Source: Hybos culiciformis (lineage: Eukaryota > Arthropoda > Insecta > Diptera > Hybotidae). Taken from it: DNA of 64,000 nt. Both the position numbers and the translations under genes were made by a program. The notes beneath the pieces are model-generated. The model was not told the origin of the DNA and made no database searches. It was given only the letters and a program-made list of their open reading frames with translations. The DNA is taken from contig OZ023273.1 of NCBI GenBank assembly GCA_964007475.1, positions 151,820,444-151,884,443 on the forward strand. The letters are read 5' to 3'. Shown one piece after another: positions 25,304-37,432 of this stretch; position 1 is the first letter of the stretch; every line of letters begins with the position of its first letter.

Positions 25304-26744
25304 AACGCCTATGTGCATTACTATGTAGTAAAAAAAGTACAGGTGTGAAGTTACAAGAAGAATAAAATTTAAAAATTGGAATGAATCATAATGTAGAATA
25401 AGAATAATGTTAAAAATGAAATAAATAATAGAATTAAAATGATTCCTTTATCGACAACCCATATATCTAACTTTCATTATCGACAACAAATTTTTATTTT
25501 AAAAGACGATGCGAAAAAAGAATAAGTCCTCGAAAAACCCCGGAAACAACTTTTTATGTAAAAAACATATTGCGAAAAAACATGAAAAGTTGTAATCCCT
25601 GGAGACACGCGAAAAGGCCTGTGCTTGTTAATAATAATCGTAACTTGTTTTGGTACTAAGCGAAATTGAACATAATGCTACAAAGCGAAATTGATCATCA
25701 ATGAACAATTTCGGTTTCATAATACGTAACTGTTTTCATGTGTTCATATGTCCACTTTTGCTTAAAATGCATATAACCACTTTCGATTATAAACTCAAAT
25801 AAAATATTAATGTGATTTTCTAATCCATACTTTACTTTACTTCGTTTCAAGCCGAAATTGAGCATATATGTTATTTCGTATAACTTATTTCCGCATACGT
25901 TATTTCAATGTGCTATTGTAAAATTGAATAGAAATTTGCTTTAACCCCTTTTTTCTGCATTAATGTGTATAATAAAGTATTAATGTGTATAAAAAGATTG
26001 TGCAAGGTCTATTATTATCACATAGTAGTATATAATTTGTAAAATAATGCAAAATAATATGTTTAAATGTATATTAATATCTGTATGTAAGATAAAAACT
26101 TTGAAATTAATAATATTTTTTGCATTTCAAAATGGAAAACGGTCTATTCTCAAATGCAGACATGCAATCTAATGAAGCATATATAAAATTCAGAAAAATT
26201 ATACATAAATCCGGTTCTCAGTTTTAAATCATCTGAATATTTAAAAAATTACTACCGTTCATTGAATCGAAAGAAACCATGGGAAATCTTGAAAGTAAAT
26301 GGACAAGAATACACTATATTTGTAGAAAATTCGATACCAAAAAACAAAAAAAACAACAGCATCAATTTTTTAATCAACGTCACTCTTTGTTAAACTAAAT
26401 GAACTATATATGTACATAATGTTTGTATGAATATTATATGAATACATCCTAAATTATTAACTTTGTGAAAATGAATTCACTATAATAAATATAATAGAAA
26501 ATAATAAAAAAGAGTTTTGTGATTTTTTTTCTTTTATCGGCTGAAAGCAGGCGCGGTTTTGTTAAAAACGTATACGTATGTATGGTGTATACGTATGTAC
26601 GGTACATTACATAGTAAATAATAGTTTGATTTTGTACAAAAAATTAAAATTGTTTGTGCCTTAAATTTCACAAAATGTTAAGTGGGCAAGTGCATTTTGA
26701 ACGTAATCAAAACGGTTTGGTAATTTTATAATCAATTTATTTAA

Positions 26745-26900
26745 TCTTATAAATAAAAATGAAAATTCTCTGTTTCTCTGTTTCTCTGTCCTCTGTCCTC
26801 TGTCCTCTGTCCTCAATCACGCTTAAACCGCTGAACCGATTTGGTGAAATTTTGAACTTAAGTTGCATTGGGCCCGAGATGGTTATAGGGTACTAGAAAT
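26745..26900 (+). repeat. Interspersed repeat with CTCTGTTT/CTCTGTC microsatellite
   Basis: ATAAATAAAAATGAAAATTCT leads into a run of CTCTGTTT and CTCTGTC units (about 26769-26815), then AACCGCTGAACCGATTTGG. A related AT-rich lead, ATAAATAAAAATGTAAATTC, occurs at about 61870. This looks like the edge of a common dispersed element. I cannot assign its class with confidence. Confidence 0.45.
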
Positions 26901-28021
26901 TTTGATCCGAGGCTCCGACATATCCAAAGATTTTAAATTAAAAATTATAATTTAAAAAAAACTGTTTTCAAGCCATTACAATTACATCATAATTATTTGT
27001 ATCTTACAATATAATACACATTTTACATCGATATTATCCGGAACCGAATATATTCAGTGACAGCCAAAAGTTAGCACACACACACAATCTCGCTTCGATG
27101 AGGGCCAAAAATGCTCGTTGAAATTCCAGTGAAAAAATGGAAAACTCAGCAATTTTGCTCTGTTTTTTGCATTTCCATATAATTTTTCGATAATTTGCAA
27201 TCGCAGCATGAAAATTCTTAAAAAACATTGACATTAATTAACTTTGTTCAATATTATTTTAACTATATTCATTACGTTTGAATATAATTAATATTACTAT
27301 TTTCTTATAATATCAAAAAACTCAATTGTTGATTTGTTGAGTAATAATTTTCTAAATCCATATTTAATTTGATGAATATGTACCTAAATATTATAATTAT
27401 ATACGTAATATTTTATATTTATATTATTTTTTATTGAAAACCAATCTAACTTAAATAATTCAAGAATTTGAATATCCTATTCATCTTATCAATAAAACAG
27501 CATTTAACTTGAACACAAATGATTAAATTTTTAGCCCGTTTTTCATCAAAAATGAAACAAAGACTGCATGTTTTCAATATCCATCTACCCGTCTGTCGCG
27601 CTTATAACTACTAAACTACGCGGCCGATATCGTTCCGGTTGATTCAACTGACCAAGAGTTATGCAATTTTAAATTTTTTTTTTTTAAAGTTGGGTCCAAG
27701 AGTTCGGACTGGTGGACGAAAATGGATTTCCAAGAAAATTGGTATTTGAGAACAGATGTAGATTGAAAGAACTTAAATGTATATTTATTCTGCAAAGTTA
27801 AATAATTACTTCTAGAATTTAATATAAATCGTTGGTTATATTCACTTTTTAGCAGTTAAATAATATTCTTCGTTCTTAAAATATTTGTATGTATTTTATA
27901 TTTATAAATAGCTTTTTAAAATTTTTTTTCAAGATTTTTCATTTTCCCATCAATCAACCAAAGGAAATTTTAACTGTTTAATAAAAAATTTCAATAACTT
28001 TTTATTTTTATGTATTTTCAG

Positions 28022-28107
28022 GGGTCGTTCGTATAGCAAAGAAAGCTCGCAAAGTGATTTAAGTTTATCTGGTGGTTCACCGAAGCTTTTAGCTAAAACT
28101 CCACAAA
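28022..28107 (+). CDS. Main gene, internal exon a (28 codons)
   Basis: The exon lies between a TATTTTCAG acceptor and a GTAAGT donor. Only one of three frames is open: one leading base completes a split codon, then GRSYSKESSQSDLSLSGG and SPKLLAKTPQ follow, with a single A left over. It therefore enters in phase 2 and leaves in phase 1, which shows that an upstream exon exists. The leftover A plus AA of the next exon gives Lys. The peptide is Ser-rich and looks disordered, with probable phosphorylation sites. I do not recognise the gene; the style suits a scaffold, a GTPase regulator or a microtubule-associated protein. The exon is too short to show up in simple ORF searches and is supported by splice sites, frame and continuity with 37126. 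Confidence 0.75.
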
Positions 28108-28162
28108 GTAAGTATCTACATACAAAATAAATTTTTGACAAAAAAAAACTTTCGTGTCCATC

Positions 28163-28341
28163 TAAAGCCCAGTTTTCACGATCCAAGTACATTTTGTCCA
28201 AATCGACTTGGACGCACTTTTTGATCGTGTAAACAGGATGTCGAAGTCAACTTGGATCAAAGTTGAGTAGAACACTGCTCAACTTACTTTGATCAAAGTA
28301 ACTTGGACAAAAAGTATTTAGATCGTGAAAACCGAGCTTTA
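28163..28341. mobile_element. Palindromic MITE, TAAAGCyCrGTTTTCACGATC ends
   Basis: The left end TAAAGCCCAGTTTTCACGAT and the complemented right end TAAAGCTCGGTTTTCACGAT differ at two positions. The interior is almost wholly self-complementary, with repeated CAACTTGGAC-like and TTTGATCAAAG blocks. A TA duplication at the very edges is possible. It starts about 55 bp after the exon a donor. Confidence 0.75.
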
Positions 28342-28417
28342 TCATGTTTTTAAAATTAGTAACATGGATTTTTAATAATTTTTGGTGATGTTAACTTGAC
28401 TCGTATGATAATTCAGC

Positions 28418-28540
28418 GTACAGTAATTTATCGTAATATACCGTATTATAATTCACCGTAGAGCAATTCACCGTATTACCTATTCATCGAATAACCAATT
28501 CGCCGTATGCTTACTCACCGTATGAGCAATTTAGAGTAAA
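28418..28540. repeat. Degenerate tandem repeat, AATTCACCGTA-like
   Basis: About eight imperfect units related to AATTCACCGTA(T/G) spaced 15-20 bp apart. A similar short-unit array, ACGATAAAATGTC-like, lies at 48150-48235. Confidence 0.5.
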
Positions 28541-30439
28541 ATCAATGTTTGTACGTATATACTTACTCCAATATGCAGTTTAAAATGTTATTTTTTTTAT
28601 AAGCTATAATACGTTGTGTAGATTAAAGATGTTAATATGTAACTTGACTTTTTTGTGCCTACTTAGTTGAGAAATTTTAATTCCTATCAAATTCATGTTT
28701 CCAAAAATTGACCACGATCTAATTGATATAAATATTTCATTATAGTGTTCCTTCCACCAGGATAAACGTACAGAGAATTTTCATTAAATTGCATACCGTA
28801 AAAATATTAACAGAGTTGGAATATTTTTACAGTACGAAAAATTTTTACGACTACTATGAATATGAGTAGCTGCGATCTTTTTCTCTTTTTCTTAATTTTT
28901 TAATTTTTATCATTTAAATTGCGTTGCATTTCCAACGCAATAAGTGCCGATTAACACTTATCTGTTTATGTAAAATTATTTATTTTGCATACTTTTCGGC
29001 GCTTAAATTACGGCGAATTTTGTAAGTCAACACTTCCACACCTTTTTTTATTAAAAGTTTTAAAGCTAAAAGTCAATGCTGCAAATTGATAATGTTCAGA
29101 TACTTTTTCAAATATATCTACAACCTAAAACGATTTATCTTTCATAAAAATGTATACATATTTCAAATTATTATCAGAAAAGTAAGTAAGTATGCATTTA
29201 AAAAAAAAAAAAAATTTAAGATTTTATTCATGTATCTTTTTTTTTAAGTTTCACGGTCTCTTGTTCTCAATTTGTATACCGGTCTGGTAGTATATTATGG
29301 TACGCGATCGTGTACGGTGTTTATTTAAGTATAATATGGAGATTTTATTAGTTAATTTTATGCACAAAATTCTTGCGGGTTGTTTGTAAAAGAGTAAAAG
29401 AGTGTGTGTGCAATTTTATTATTCTAATTTTAAATTAATTTCTACGCTATATTATCGAAAAAAGTAAATTTAAAATAAAACTAAATTAAAAAGCTTTGCC
29501 TTTTTTTAACAAAACATATTAATTAAAATAAATAAGAATAATTAACTGCATAAGTGCGACTAAAAAAGATAGAAAATTATTTTTCCGCAATCTTTCTTTT
29601 TATAAAAAGAATAATTTATAATTTATAAGGTGTTTAAAAATTAAGATATTTTGTAATTTGGTAAATTTTCGAATTTTTTTTATAAGTTATTGAAAAATTC
29701 TGGCGGGTGGCGGTTGTTTTCTGGAATCTGAAATTCTAAATTATAAAATAAACCCTGTTTTAAATTATAATTAATTAACCAATTAATCGTAACTTTAATT
29801 TTACTTGAGAAGGACGAAATATAAATATATTCTTTATTTTATATTCTACTAAATTCACCGGATATTAAATACTAAATTCACCTGATATTAAATACTGTTC
29901 TAGTATCGATGCTCCATTTATTCTCGAATCTATAACGTGATAACGTTATTCTGGTACATATACCTATAATAGAAACTATTCATTATTATGATATGTGTTT
30001 GTTTTCTTTAAACAAAAAACGGGTAAAAAATTCTAATTTGTTTTTCTTTTAGTATACACACTTCAGTTGCCAAATTTATTGTCAAGGTGTTTGCATCTAA
30101 AAATGTCACTACAGTTCCAATCTATGTGTCATGTTAGCCTTTTTTTGTTTTTTCTATTGCTACGCCTGTGCTTAAAAATAATAATGGGCTAAATTGTATT
30201 CGGTCACACTATGTATGTTCTATCTATGTTATGTATAACTATTACACCACTACGTATTATATATTCTTGTATAATTTAATAAAATTTTCCAATTCTTCTG
30301 TTCAATTTTTAAGATTCTTTATAAACAACGTTCAGCATACTGAACTCAAGGAAAATAATTCGTTTTTTGAACATTTTCATATAAATTTATAATCAGATTT
30401 TAAATTTTTTATAATTCATTTTCTGTGTGTTCTTTAATA

Positions 30440-30668
30440 GTAGATTATTGTATATGTAAACTAAATTTGTTATTAATTAAGACAACAAAAATAAGATAAC
30501 AAAAATACATTGACACGAGTCAATACTTATATCACGAGACCGAAGGTCGAGTGATATAAATTGGCAAGTGTCAATGTATTTTAGTGTAAATACAGAACGA
30601 GTTGTATAACAAATTTTGTTTACATATCCAATACACTGTTTTAATGCGTAGGGGAGAGGTAGTTGCAA
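30440..30668 (-). repeat. Hairpin-repeat family A, copy 3 (partial)
   Basis: The minus strand matches the second half of the copies at 5.7 and 17.0 kb, from TTGCAACTACCTCT through ATTAAAACAGTG to AATCTACTATTA. The hairpin TATATCACTCGACC / GGTCTCGTGATATA is intact. The first half of the family, from TGTGCATGTGATCGG, is absent. Confidence 0.65.
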
Positions 30669-30765
30669 AGAGAGAATATTTTTTTCTTCTCTTTTTTTCT
30701 CATTTTTTTTTGTATTTGGCTGTATTGAAATATTGTGAGAGATATTATGTTTGTTTAGGTATTAC

Positions 30766-30982
30766 CATAGATTAAGAATACAGAAAGATTGGAAGCTTCA
30801 TACAACATTTTTTCAGTCTTTTTTGGTATTTTATTGTGAAGGTGTTAGTAAAATCAAATAAAATTCTTTTCATACATTGATAATTATCACGTATTTTATT
30901 TTGTTTTACTAACACATTGACTTAAAAATACCAAAAATAATGTTGTATGAAGCTTCCCATCTTTCTGTATTCTTAATCTATG
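30766..30982. mobile_element. Foldback MITE with possible 7-bp duplication
   Basis: CATAGATTAAGAATACAGAA at the left is exactly mirrored by TTCTGTATTCTTAATCTATG at the right. The arms extend through GAAGCTTCATACAACATT to roughly 70 bp each. GTATTAC flanks both sides (30759-30765 and 30983-30989), a candidate target duplication. Confidence 0.75.
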
Positions 30983-31007
30983 GTATTACGTAATATTCAA
31001 TACGAAA

Positions 31008-31131
31008 CATCTAAATGATTTCATTATTTACGCTGATGCATCTAAATTTTTTCATTATATACGCTGATGCATCTACATTTTTTCATTATTTACGCAGATG
31101 CATCTAAATGATTGCATGTGTATTGACGCAT
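31008..31131 (+). repeat. 31-bp tandem repeat, four units
   Basis: CATCTAAAT-type starts at 31008, 31039, 31070 and 31101 give an exact 31-bp period. The unit contains TTTCATTATTTACGCTGATG. It sits just 25 bp past the foldback at 30766-30982. Confidence 0.8.
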
Positions 31132-31598
31132 ATAATACTCCATTTAGTGATCTAAATTCTATAGCACTAAATACAACATAACGATCCCCAACGCATTAAA
31201 AATATTAATTCTTGTATTGAATATTAAATTCTTTTATTGAAAAAAGCTTAAGCAGGTTTTGTTTTCAAAATATAAACAATGTGAAGAACTGAATTATTTT
31301 TATTTACATGTACATATTGTACATATATAAATACTAACTAACCAATTGTTGGAAGGAAGTTCTTTTAATAAAAATTCAATAACCAATATTGTTATTTTTT
31401 GGCTGAATGAACTCAAAGATTCAGCGTCAGTCATTAAAATAAATTTATGTGTTAGTACTTACCTATAATTACATGTATGCGTTACTTACTGTTATAATTT
31501 TTATAAATTACTAAATAAGAAATTACTTCATTTCAATTTTTAAAGTTCACTATATTTCCCAGCTATTTTAATAAAAACAATCTTTGTTTTTTTTATCT

Positions 31599-31745
31599 AG
31601 TCCTAGTGTCGAAAAAAAAAACAACACAATCACACAATTCAAGTGAACAAATTGAAAAATTGACACAAATTCCAGTCCGAGGTGGGAATCAAACCCACGA
31701 CCGTAGGATAAGGGCAAAACCACTGACTACACCATGACGGCCGAT
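31599..31745 (-). mobile_element. tRNA-derived SINE, copy 1
   Basis: On the minus strand an A-box-like GTGTAGTCAGTGG (31732-31720) is followed by the B-box-like GGGTTTGATTCCCACC, then a body containing TTGTGTCAATTTTTCAATTT, ending in a T-run. The same body follows a B box at 37480 on the plus strand. Polymerase III promoter spacing and a shared body identify a tRNA-derived SINE. Confidence 0.8.
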
Positions 31746-34480
31746 CAGATCACTTTTATTAACTAGTATACCACTTCAGCAACAAGAAAAAATAAATTTA
31801 CTTAGCTATCACTCTTACAACCAGGAGAAATGAGCAAATATATAGTCTTAATGTATATTTGTGTCACTACAAAAATTATCAAAATATTCTCTTTGGAAGA
31901 ATCGATATTATTGAATTAAAGTTATGTTTGCCTCAGCTGTGGCAAAATATTTTAGTGTCCAGATTAAAGGGTGTCATTGAAATGTTTGTTAAAAAACATA
32001 AATATAATACACTTAATAAAAATATAATTTGACATATTGAATAGTTATCTGAGTGAGGTAAAATATTATTAATGAATCTAGAACATTAAGTATAAAACTC
32101 GGCATATTATGTACGTACCCACCTATGATTTTTATGGATGGAAATTTGAATTTGACATAGTTACATGAATGAATTGAATTATACATCGCATTAAGTGAGT
32201 TGTTAGTTATTTTATTAGTATTTTTCTTTAAAAAAAAACCCTAATATAATAATTTTTACAATCTATCCATGAATTTACTTAAAAAAAAGATTAAATAAAT
32301 TCATTACACTTTATATTTTGATTCCAATTTATATTTTATGGATTAAACATAAAAAAACATGATACAAAGTTTTTCAGATACATAATATAATTATATATGT
32401 CAACTTGTGTATGACATTGTACCGTATTAATGTAAGATTACCTTTTAAAGGAATTTCAAACGTACAAAATGTGAATTGATTTGAAAAAAAGCATACTTGA
32501 TGATTTTATTGCTCGGCAGGTGGTTTATGTTACAAAAAAAAAATACATTTCATTTGTATTTTGATTTATTCTTTCGGCGCAGTTGCATACACAAACACAA
32601 AAGAAAAGTAAATCTTTAGAAATTTTTTGTATCGGAAGAACAATAACATACATACACTAAAACTATTTTGTGGACTGAAAATATAAAAAAACATGTGGTT
32701 ATGAAGAAGAAAATGCGTGTAATCATCAAATTCCACCAATTCCCATTAAGATGTACTCAAACATCCGTATGCCGGAATGAATCACTTGACTGTTTTTTTA
32801 ATTTCATTCAAAAATATTCTCAAAGATAAATAATTATTGCTGGCTCATAAAATTGTTTGGTGTCATTTTTTAACTTTTTTTATCTGATTTTTTATTACTC
32901 AACATTGAAGTAAAAGTACATGTTTGTTTTTTATTCTGAATCGAGAAGTTTTCTAGAAAAGATTCGAGTCAACTGTTTAAAAATTCTGAATTTGTCATTG
33001 TCATATTTATGTTCCGAATTCAAAAAAGTTTGACAGAAAAATGTTAATGCTTTGAAAATATTCCTGTTCGGTAATAACTTTTGAAGATATACATATACCT
33101 ATTTTAATATCAAATGTTTACGTAAATTTCTTGAGGGGTTGACTGTATTTAATTTGACTGTAATTACATTTAACTAAATACTTTTAAATGCATTTACATA
33201 AACTTATATAAATGTGTGTTCAAGTATATAAATTTGTTATAATATATTTATGTAAGTAAGAAGGTAGATAATGCATTTGACTGTATTTCTATTTAAGTGA
33301 AATTTTTAAAAACTGTACTCGGAAAATAAAAAGGTATGTAGTACAAAAAAACCGTCTAATGTTATTACAGTCAAATGCTTTTAAGCAAAGAATTTATAAC
33401 ATTTAAGATATTACAACGGTATACAAATATGAATTTTCTAAAAACTATAAAGCTATGTAACATCTTGCGGAGAAAAGAAAATTAAAATTTAATAACAAAG
33501 GAAAAACAATTATGTACATATATTGACAATGCTACATAGTTTTTGAAGCATGCATTTGCTAATAAATTTTTTGTTGAAATATCTTGTTGGTTTATGATCT
33601 TTGATTTAAGTCAAATGTTTTTACAGTCCAACGAAATACAATCATAATTTACAACTCCCTTTCTTGATACAAAAATAAAATTATTCAAAATTCAACGATT
33701 CAACCATTCTGAAGTGCGATAAAATCCAGTTTGTTTTCTTACAATGATTTTGTTTTGTTTTTAATACCTATACGACCTATTAATAAAATTACATTTTCAT
33801 CAATCCAAAATATCAATGCAAAAGTTAAAACCAACAGCTTTTTAAAAAACTTTCTAGGTTTTACTTTATAAAAATCGTTTATAACTAAACAATTCTAAAT
33901 TTTTCCATTTATTTACATAAATTGATACAAGCAAAAGTAGTTTCTTTGATGTGAATACTAAAAAAAACCTGTTATTTTTTGGCTTCTACATTTTAACCGT
34001 AGTGTTAATTAAATAATGTTATTACCGTATTTATTTTGTAAAAAATTTAGATATTTAAAAAAAAAAAGAATTTTTAGTGGTTCAAGTTAACCAGTTAACA
34101 CATACTTATGTATAGTTCTGAAATTGATTTTTATTGGAAAATTAAAAATCTTTTTTTGTTGTACGATCTAATCGCCTCGTTTTGCAAAAATCGTAATTTT
34201 TCTTGTTAGTACCTAGTCTTCAATATCTCAAATCTCCACCAATTATCAAAATTTTTCGTTTAAATTAACATCATCTCCATATGTTCGAAGAATTTTTTCG
34301 TACTGTTGTTTTTTAAGAAAGTATAATAAGAGCATCATTTTAATACAGCTTATGTTTATGAGAATAGAGAAAGTATTTTAAAGATATTTTTAATTTTTTT
34401 TTTAATTCAAAATAAAAACAAAAAAAAAATTAGCGAAATTCTTTGATTAATTTCTATTATAATTTCTATAATAATATATA

Positions 34481-34759
34481 CTAGTCGAAACCCGTGAGAT
34501 ATTCACGGAAGTTAATTAAATTTAAATTTTTGAAACACATTTTTAATTTTATTTTCCAACAAATTTACCGTAGTTTGCAATGCTTTTTTCGAATTTTACA
34601 ATGTTTTTTTCATTGATTTTTTTTTTATTCCGGCAAATGGTTTTAGTAAATTCCAATAGATGTCCCCATACTTTATATTTTATTTTAACTCCAATAGATG
34701 TCTTTACTTACTGATTGATTACATACATAGATACGGTCGAATGCCTATTAATATTATGA
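34481..34759 (-). mobile_element. Non-autonomous Helitron, copy 2
   Basis: Minus-strand start TCATAATATTAATAGG after A; end hairpin CCGTGA-ATATC-TCACGG, then CTAG, then T. It is 279 bp and nearly collinear with 41938-42208, sharing an internal near-duplicate GACATCTATTGGA occurring twice. Confidence 0.87.
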
Positions 34760-35199
34760 TTTATATATATTTATATTTATACATATATATTTATATATAT
34801 TTATGAGGCTCAATTAGTATTATTTTCATAATGTTAAAACCTATAAAAAACCTACAAAATTTTATTTTTTTATTTGTAAGAATCTTTTCCCGGGCCCGGT
34901 GTTGGCTATCGACGCCCCTGTATGTATCTACCTTGTTTAAGAAAATGTAGAAAGATAAACTGAATTGGAATAGGAAATATATATAAATTTATTTGTTTAT
35001 TCTGAACTTTTATTTTTTATTGAAACGTTTTGTTGATTTTTCTTAAGGTGGTTAAAATCATAGATAAATTGAAGAAGTTTTTTATGAGAATTTATAATCT
35101 TTAGAAATATTCCAGACACTTACCGTAGTTATCAAAAAGATTATATAAAAATGATCGAAATATATATGTTCACTTTTTCATAAAACTTCAGTCAATATA

Positions 35200-35367
35200 A
35201 TGCCTACAGCAAAGCAATTTTCGAAGGAATTTTCCGGAAATCTATTCACAGCTATTTTTAACTGAAAGCAAAAAAGACGACTACAATCATCTGCAATTGT
35301 GACAGAAAAATTGCCGAAAAAACTAATTTCGGTGTTAAAGAAACGCAGTGAAAAATTAACACAGTGA
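35200..35367 (+). pseudogene. Broken short reading frame with coding-like composition
   Basis: An ATG at 35200 starts MPTAKQFSKEFSGNLFTAIFN, then an in-frame TGA at 35263 interrupts, then the same frame continues KQKRRLQSSAIVTEKLPKKL and ISVLKKRSEKLTQ to a TGA at 35365. The composition is that of a real basic peptide, and an A-rich run follows the last stop. This could be a fragment of a processed pseudogene or an old transposon protein. I recognise no family. Confidence 0.3.
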
Positions 35368-35569
35368 AAAAAAAACAAAAAAATTATTTTGCGATGTAGT
35401 AAATTTTTTCAGGTGTAAAAAAAATCAGTTTTCTAATTAATTTAAATTTTTTTTTTTATTTAAAATCGATAAAATTAATATCTTGCTTCTGTGTAAGTTC
35501 TAGTAAAATAAATTTAAGAAATAAAGCAGAAAATTGGTTTTTACAGTAGATTTTATTCAGATAGTTTAA

Positions 35570-35690
35570 GGTGAAAACACAATTGGGGCGACAACGACGG
35601 CGCCTCAATTGTTTCATTCTCATACAAATATATGGTTTTTGACAGTCGCTATCGCTGTCGTTACGCTGTCGCCCCAATTGTGTTTTCACC
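35570..35690. mobile_element. Short foldback MITE, GGTGAAAACACAATTGGGGCGAC ends
   Basis: The arm beginning GGTGAAAACACAATTGGGGC is perfectly inverted at the right end. TTTAA flanks both sides (35565-35569 and 35691-35695), so either a 5-bp duplication or a TTAA-type insertion is possible. The core is GC-richer than its surroundings and repeats CGCTATCGCTGTCG-like units. A 77-codon minus-strand frame across it is a by-product. Confidence 0.75.
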
Positions 35691-37125
35691 TTTAATTTGC
35701 CGTGCGCGTAGCGAAATTCAATAAATCTATTTCATAAAAATTAATATTTCACAAAAAATAAATTATATTTTATGTATGCCTACATACACTCATTTGTCAT
35801 CATAGATAAAAGTTCCATTACAAAATGTATTGTGGGAGTGGGATTGAGAATATATTCACAAAATATTATTTAAACTCATTTAGAATTTAGAAAAGAAAAT
35901 ATCAACCGTATTTATAAGTATGTTAATCTCAAAAAATAATAAAATATTATTTAATTCTTATGATTTTCTTAAACAAGAGAGAAGATTGGCTATTTTTATT
36001 GCACAATAAATTTCTAAAAATATTTCTGGACACAACATTATAATAATAATGAAAACAAAATTATTGTATGGTACTAATTTTGTGGGCCATTTCCAAAAAA
36101 TCTATCGGGAGTCATAATATATAATTATCAAGTATTATTTTAATAATAAAAAGTTATTGCTAGGTAAATTATTTACTACTTTTTTTCAATTCTTTACTTT
36201 TTTTCGTTCAAAATTTTTTCTACCCCCACATAACTTCAATATGCAATTATGTACTTTCATAATGATTACAATGTAAACACAACTATTTCATTAAAGCTTT
36301 AATAATGTGAAAAATTTAAATTAATACAAATAATGAATGTAACATAAATATAATAAATAAATTATAATTAATAAAAAGTAAAAGTTTCTATGAAAAGAGA
36401 AAAAAAAAATATTTTTGTTTCAAACGCGTTGGTGTTCAACATAAGTAAAAAAATACAGAAACCATTCGTTCAGAAAGTAAAACAATATTTTTCTCATTTT
36501 TGTTTCTGTAGAAATATATATTTTCAATTTACTTAAAACTTGAAAAAAAAGGTAAAAAAGGAAGTTGTAAGAATTATTACCGACTCTAATAGATAGATTG
36601 AAAATATCTGTGTCACGTCTTTTTTTAATACAATTAATTAAGTTTTTAAATCTATTTTCTTCAAGAATTTTAGGAAAAACAAAAATTTAAAAATATGACG
36701 TAGGCATATTAAATAAATAAATACTTAATAAATTTTGATAAATTATATCATACATAATAGTTACTTTCCTCAATTAAAGAAAACATAATTTATTAAAACA
36801 TTCAATAACAATAAATTTTATTATCTCAACAATTACCATTTTCAATTTTTGTTAAAGAAATAGTTGATCTACTGATAAAATTTTTATCAAATTACAAGAT
36901 CATTCATAATTCATATATACATAAATTAGTTTTATATACAAGTACTCAGTTTAAAGAAATACAAAATCATGCATCATGGAAAATGCTATTGACATAAATA
37001 TAGGAAAATATATTTCTATATTTATTTTTTTCTGCTTTGAATTAAACAAAAAAATATATATGGAAAAAAAATAAACATTCATATGTGAATAATACAAAAC
37101 CAAAATTTAGATATAAAGTTTGTAG

Positions 37126-37239
37126 AAATGGGTGCTCATGGTTCAAAGGAAAAGCTTTCACGTTCAGCATCCGAACGTTTTATTCATACACAAGTTATTG
37201 AACGTGAAAGATTCGGTAGCTTTGGTAAACGAATTAAAG
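37126..37239 (+). CDS. Main gene, internal exon b (38 codons, phase 1-1)
   Basis: Bounded by TTTGTAG and a GTAAGC donor, the exon is 114 nt and can be skipped without a frameshift. With the preceding A it encodes K, then MGAHGSKEKLSRSASERF and IHTQVIERERFGSFGKRIK, and the last G starts the next codon. LSRSASERF holds an R-x-x-S-type phosphorylation motif. A second in-frame acceptor TTTAG at 37110 would add five codons (one split) without changing the frame. The ATG at 37128 lies two bases inside the exon, but frame continuity upstream argues for internal Met. Family not recognised. Confidence 0.8.
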
Positions 37240-37344
37240 GTAAGCTAAAAATAGATTTTGTTAAGTTTTTATTTGCTATAATTTTTAGAACGATTGTATT
37301 TTTAGAAGTAGGTACTTGCATTCTTTCACAACTTGGGCGCCCAG

Positions 37345-37420
37345 TGGTTTAGCGTCTGCTTTTAATAGCAATAGTGAGGGTCCCAGTTCTAATTCTAACG
37401 GATGCAAATCATAAAAATTT
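37345..37420 (+). mobile_element. Diverged tRNA-like unit preceding the SINE
   Basis: CCAGTGGTTTAGCGTCTGC resembles an A-box region and GTCCCAGTTCTAATTC a decayed B box. It lies directly upstream of the clear SINE head, suggesting either a dimeric SINE or two separate insertions. Confidence 0.4.
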
Positions 37421-37432
37421 GTTTCCTTGTTT

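Larger units (their letters stand above)
14244..28021. other. Gene-poor stretch, intron or 5' flank of the main gene
   Basis: No well-supported exon is seen; a weak minus-strand candidate lies at 22929-23171. The stretch holds a foldback at 15253-15742, hairpin family copy 2 at 16975-17388, a dense palindromic array at 18020-18580, a decayed SINE-like piece at 19329-19460, MITE candidates at 19672-20197 and 20591-20985, a hAT MITE at 21867-22366, a possible MITE at 24917-25303 and an interspersed repeat with a microsatellite at 26745-26900. A 16-base CT-rich acceptor region ends it at 28021. Confidence 0.5.
28108..37125 (+). other. Intron of the main gene (9.0 kb)
   Basis: It begins GTAAGT and ends TTTGTAG. 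It contains a MITE at 28163-28341, a degenerate AATTCACCGTA array at 28418-28540, hairpin family copy 3 at 30440-30668, a foldback at 30766-30982, a 31-bp tandem array at 31008-31131, a SINE at 31599-31745, a Helitron at 34481-34759, a broken coding-like stretch at 35200-35367 and a foldback at 35570-35690. From about 31760 to 34480 I see only AT-rich DNA. Confidence 0.7.

Noticed and set aside
31008..31131. CRISPR-like array
   Set aside because: The 31-bp units are directly adjacent with no unique spacers, in a eukaryotic intron.
31684..31732. A stand-alone tRNA gene
   Set aside because: A and B boxes are present, but the body shared with 37.4 kb and the lack of a full cloverleaf show it is a SINE head.
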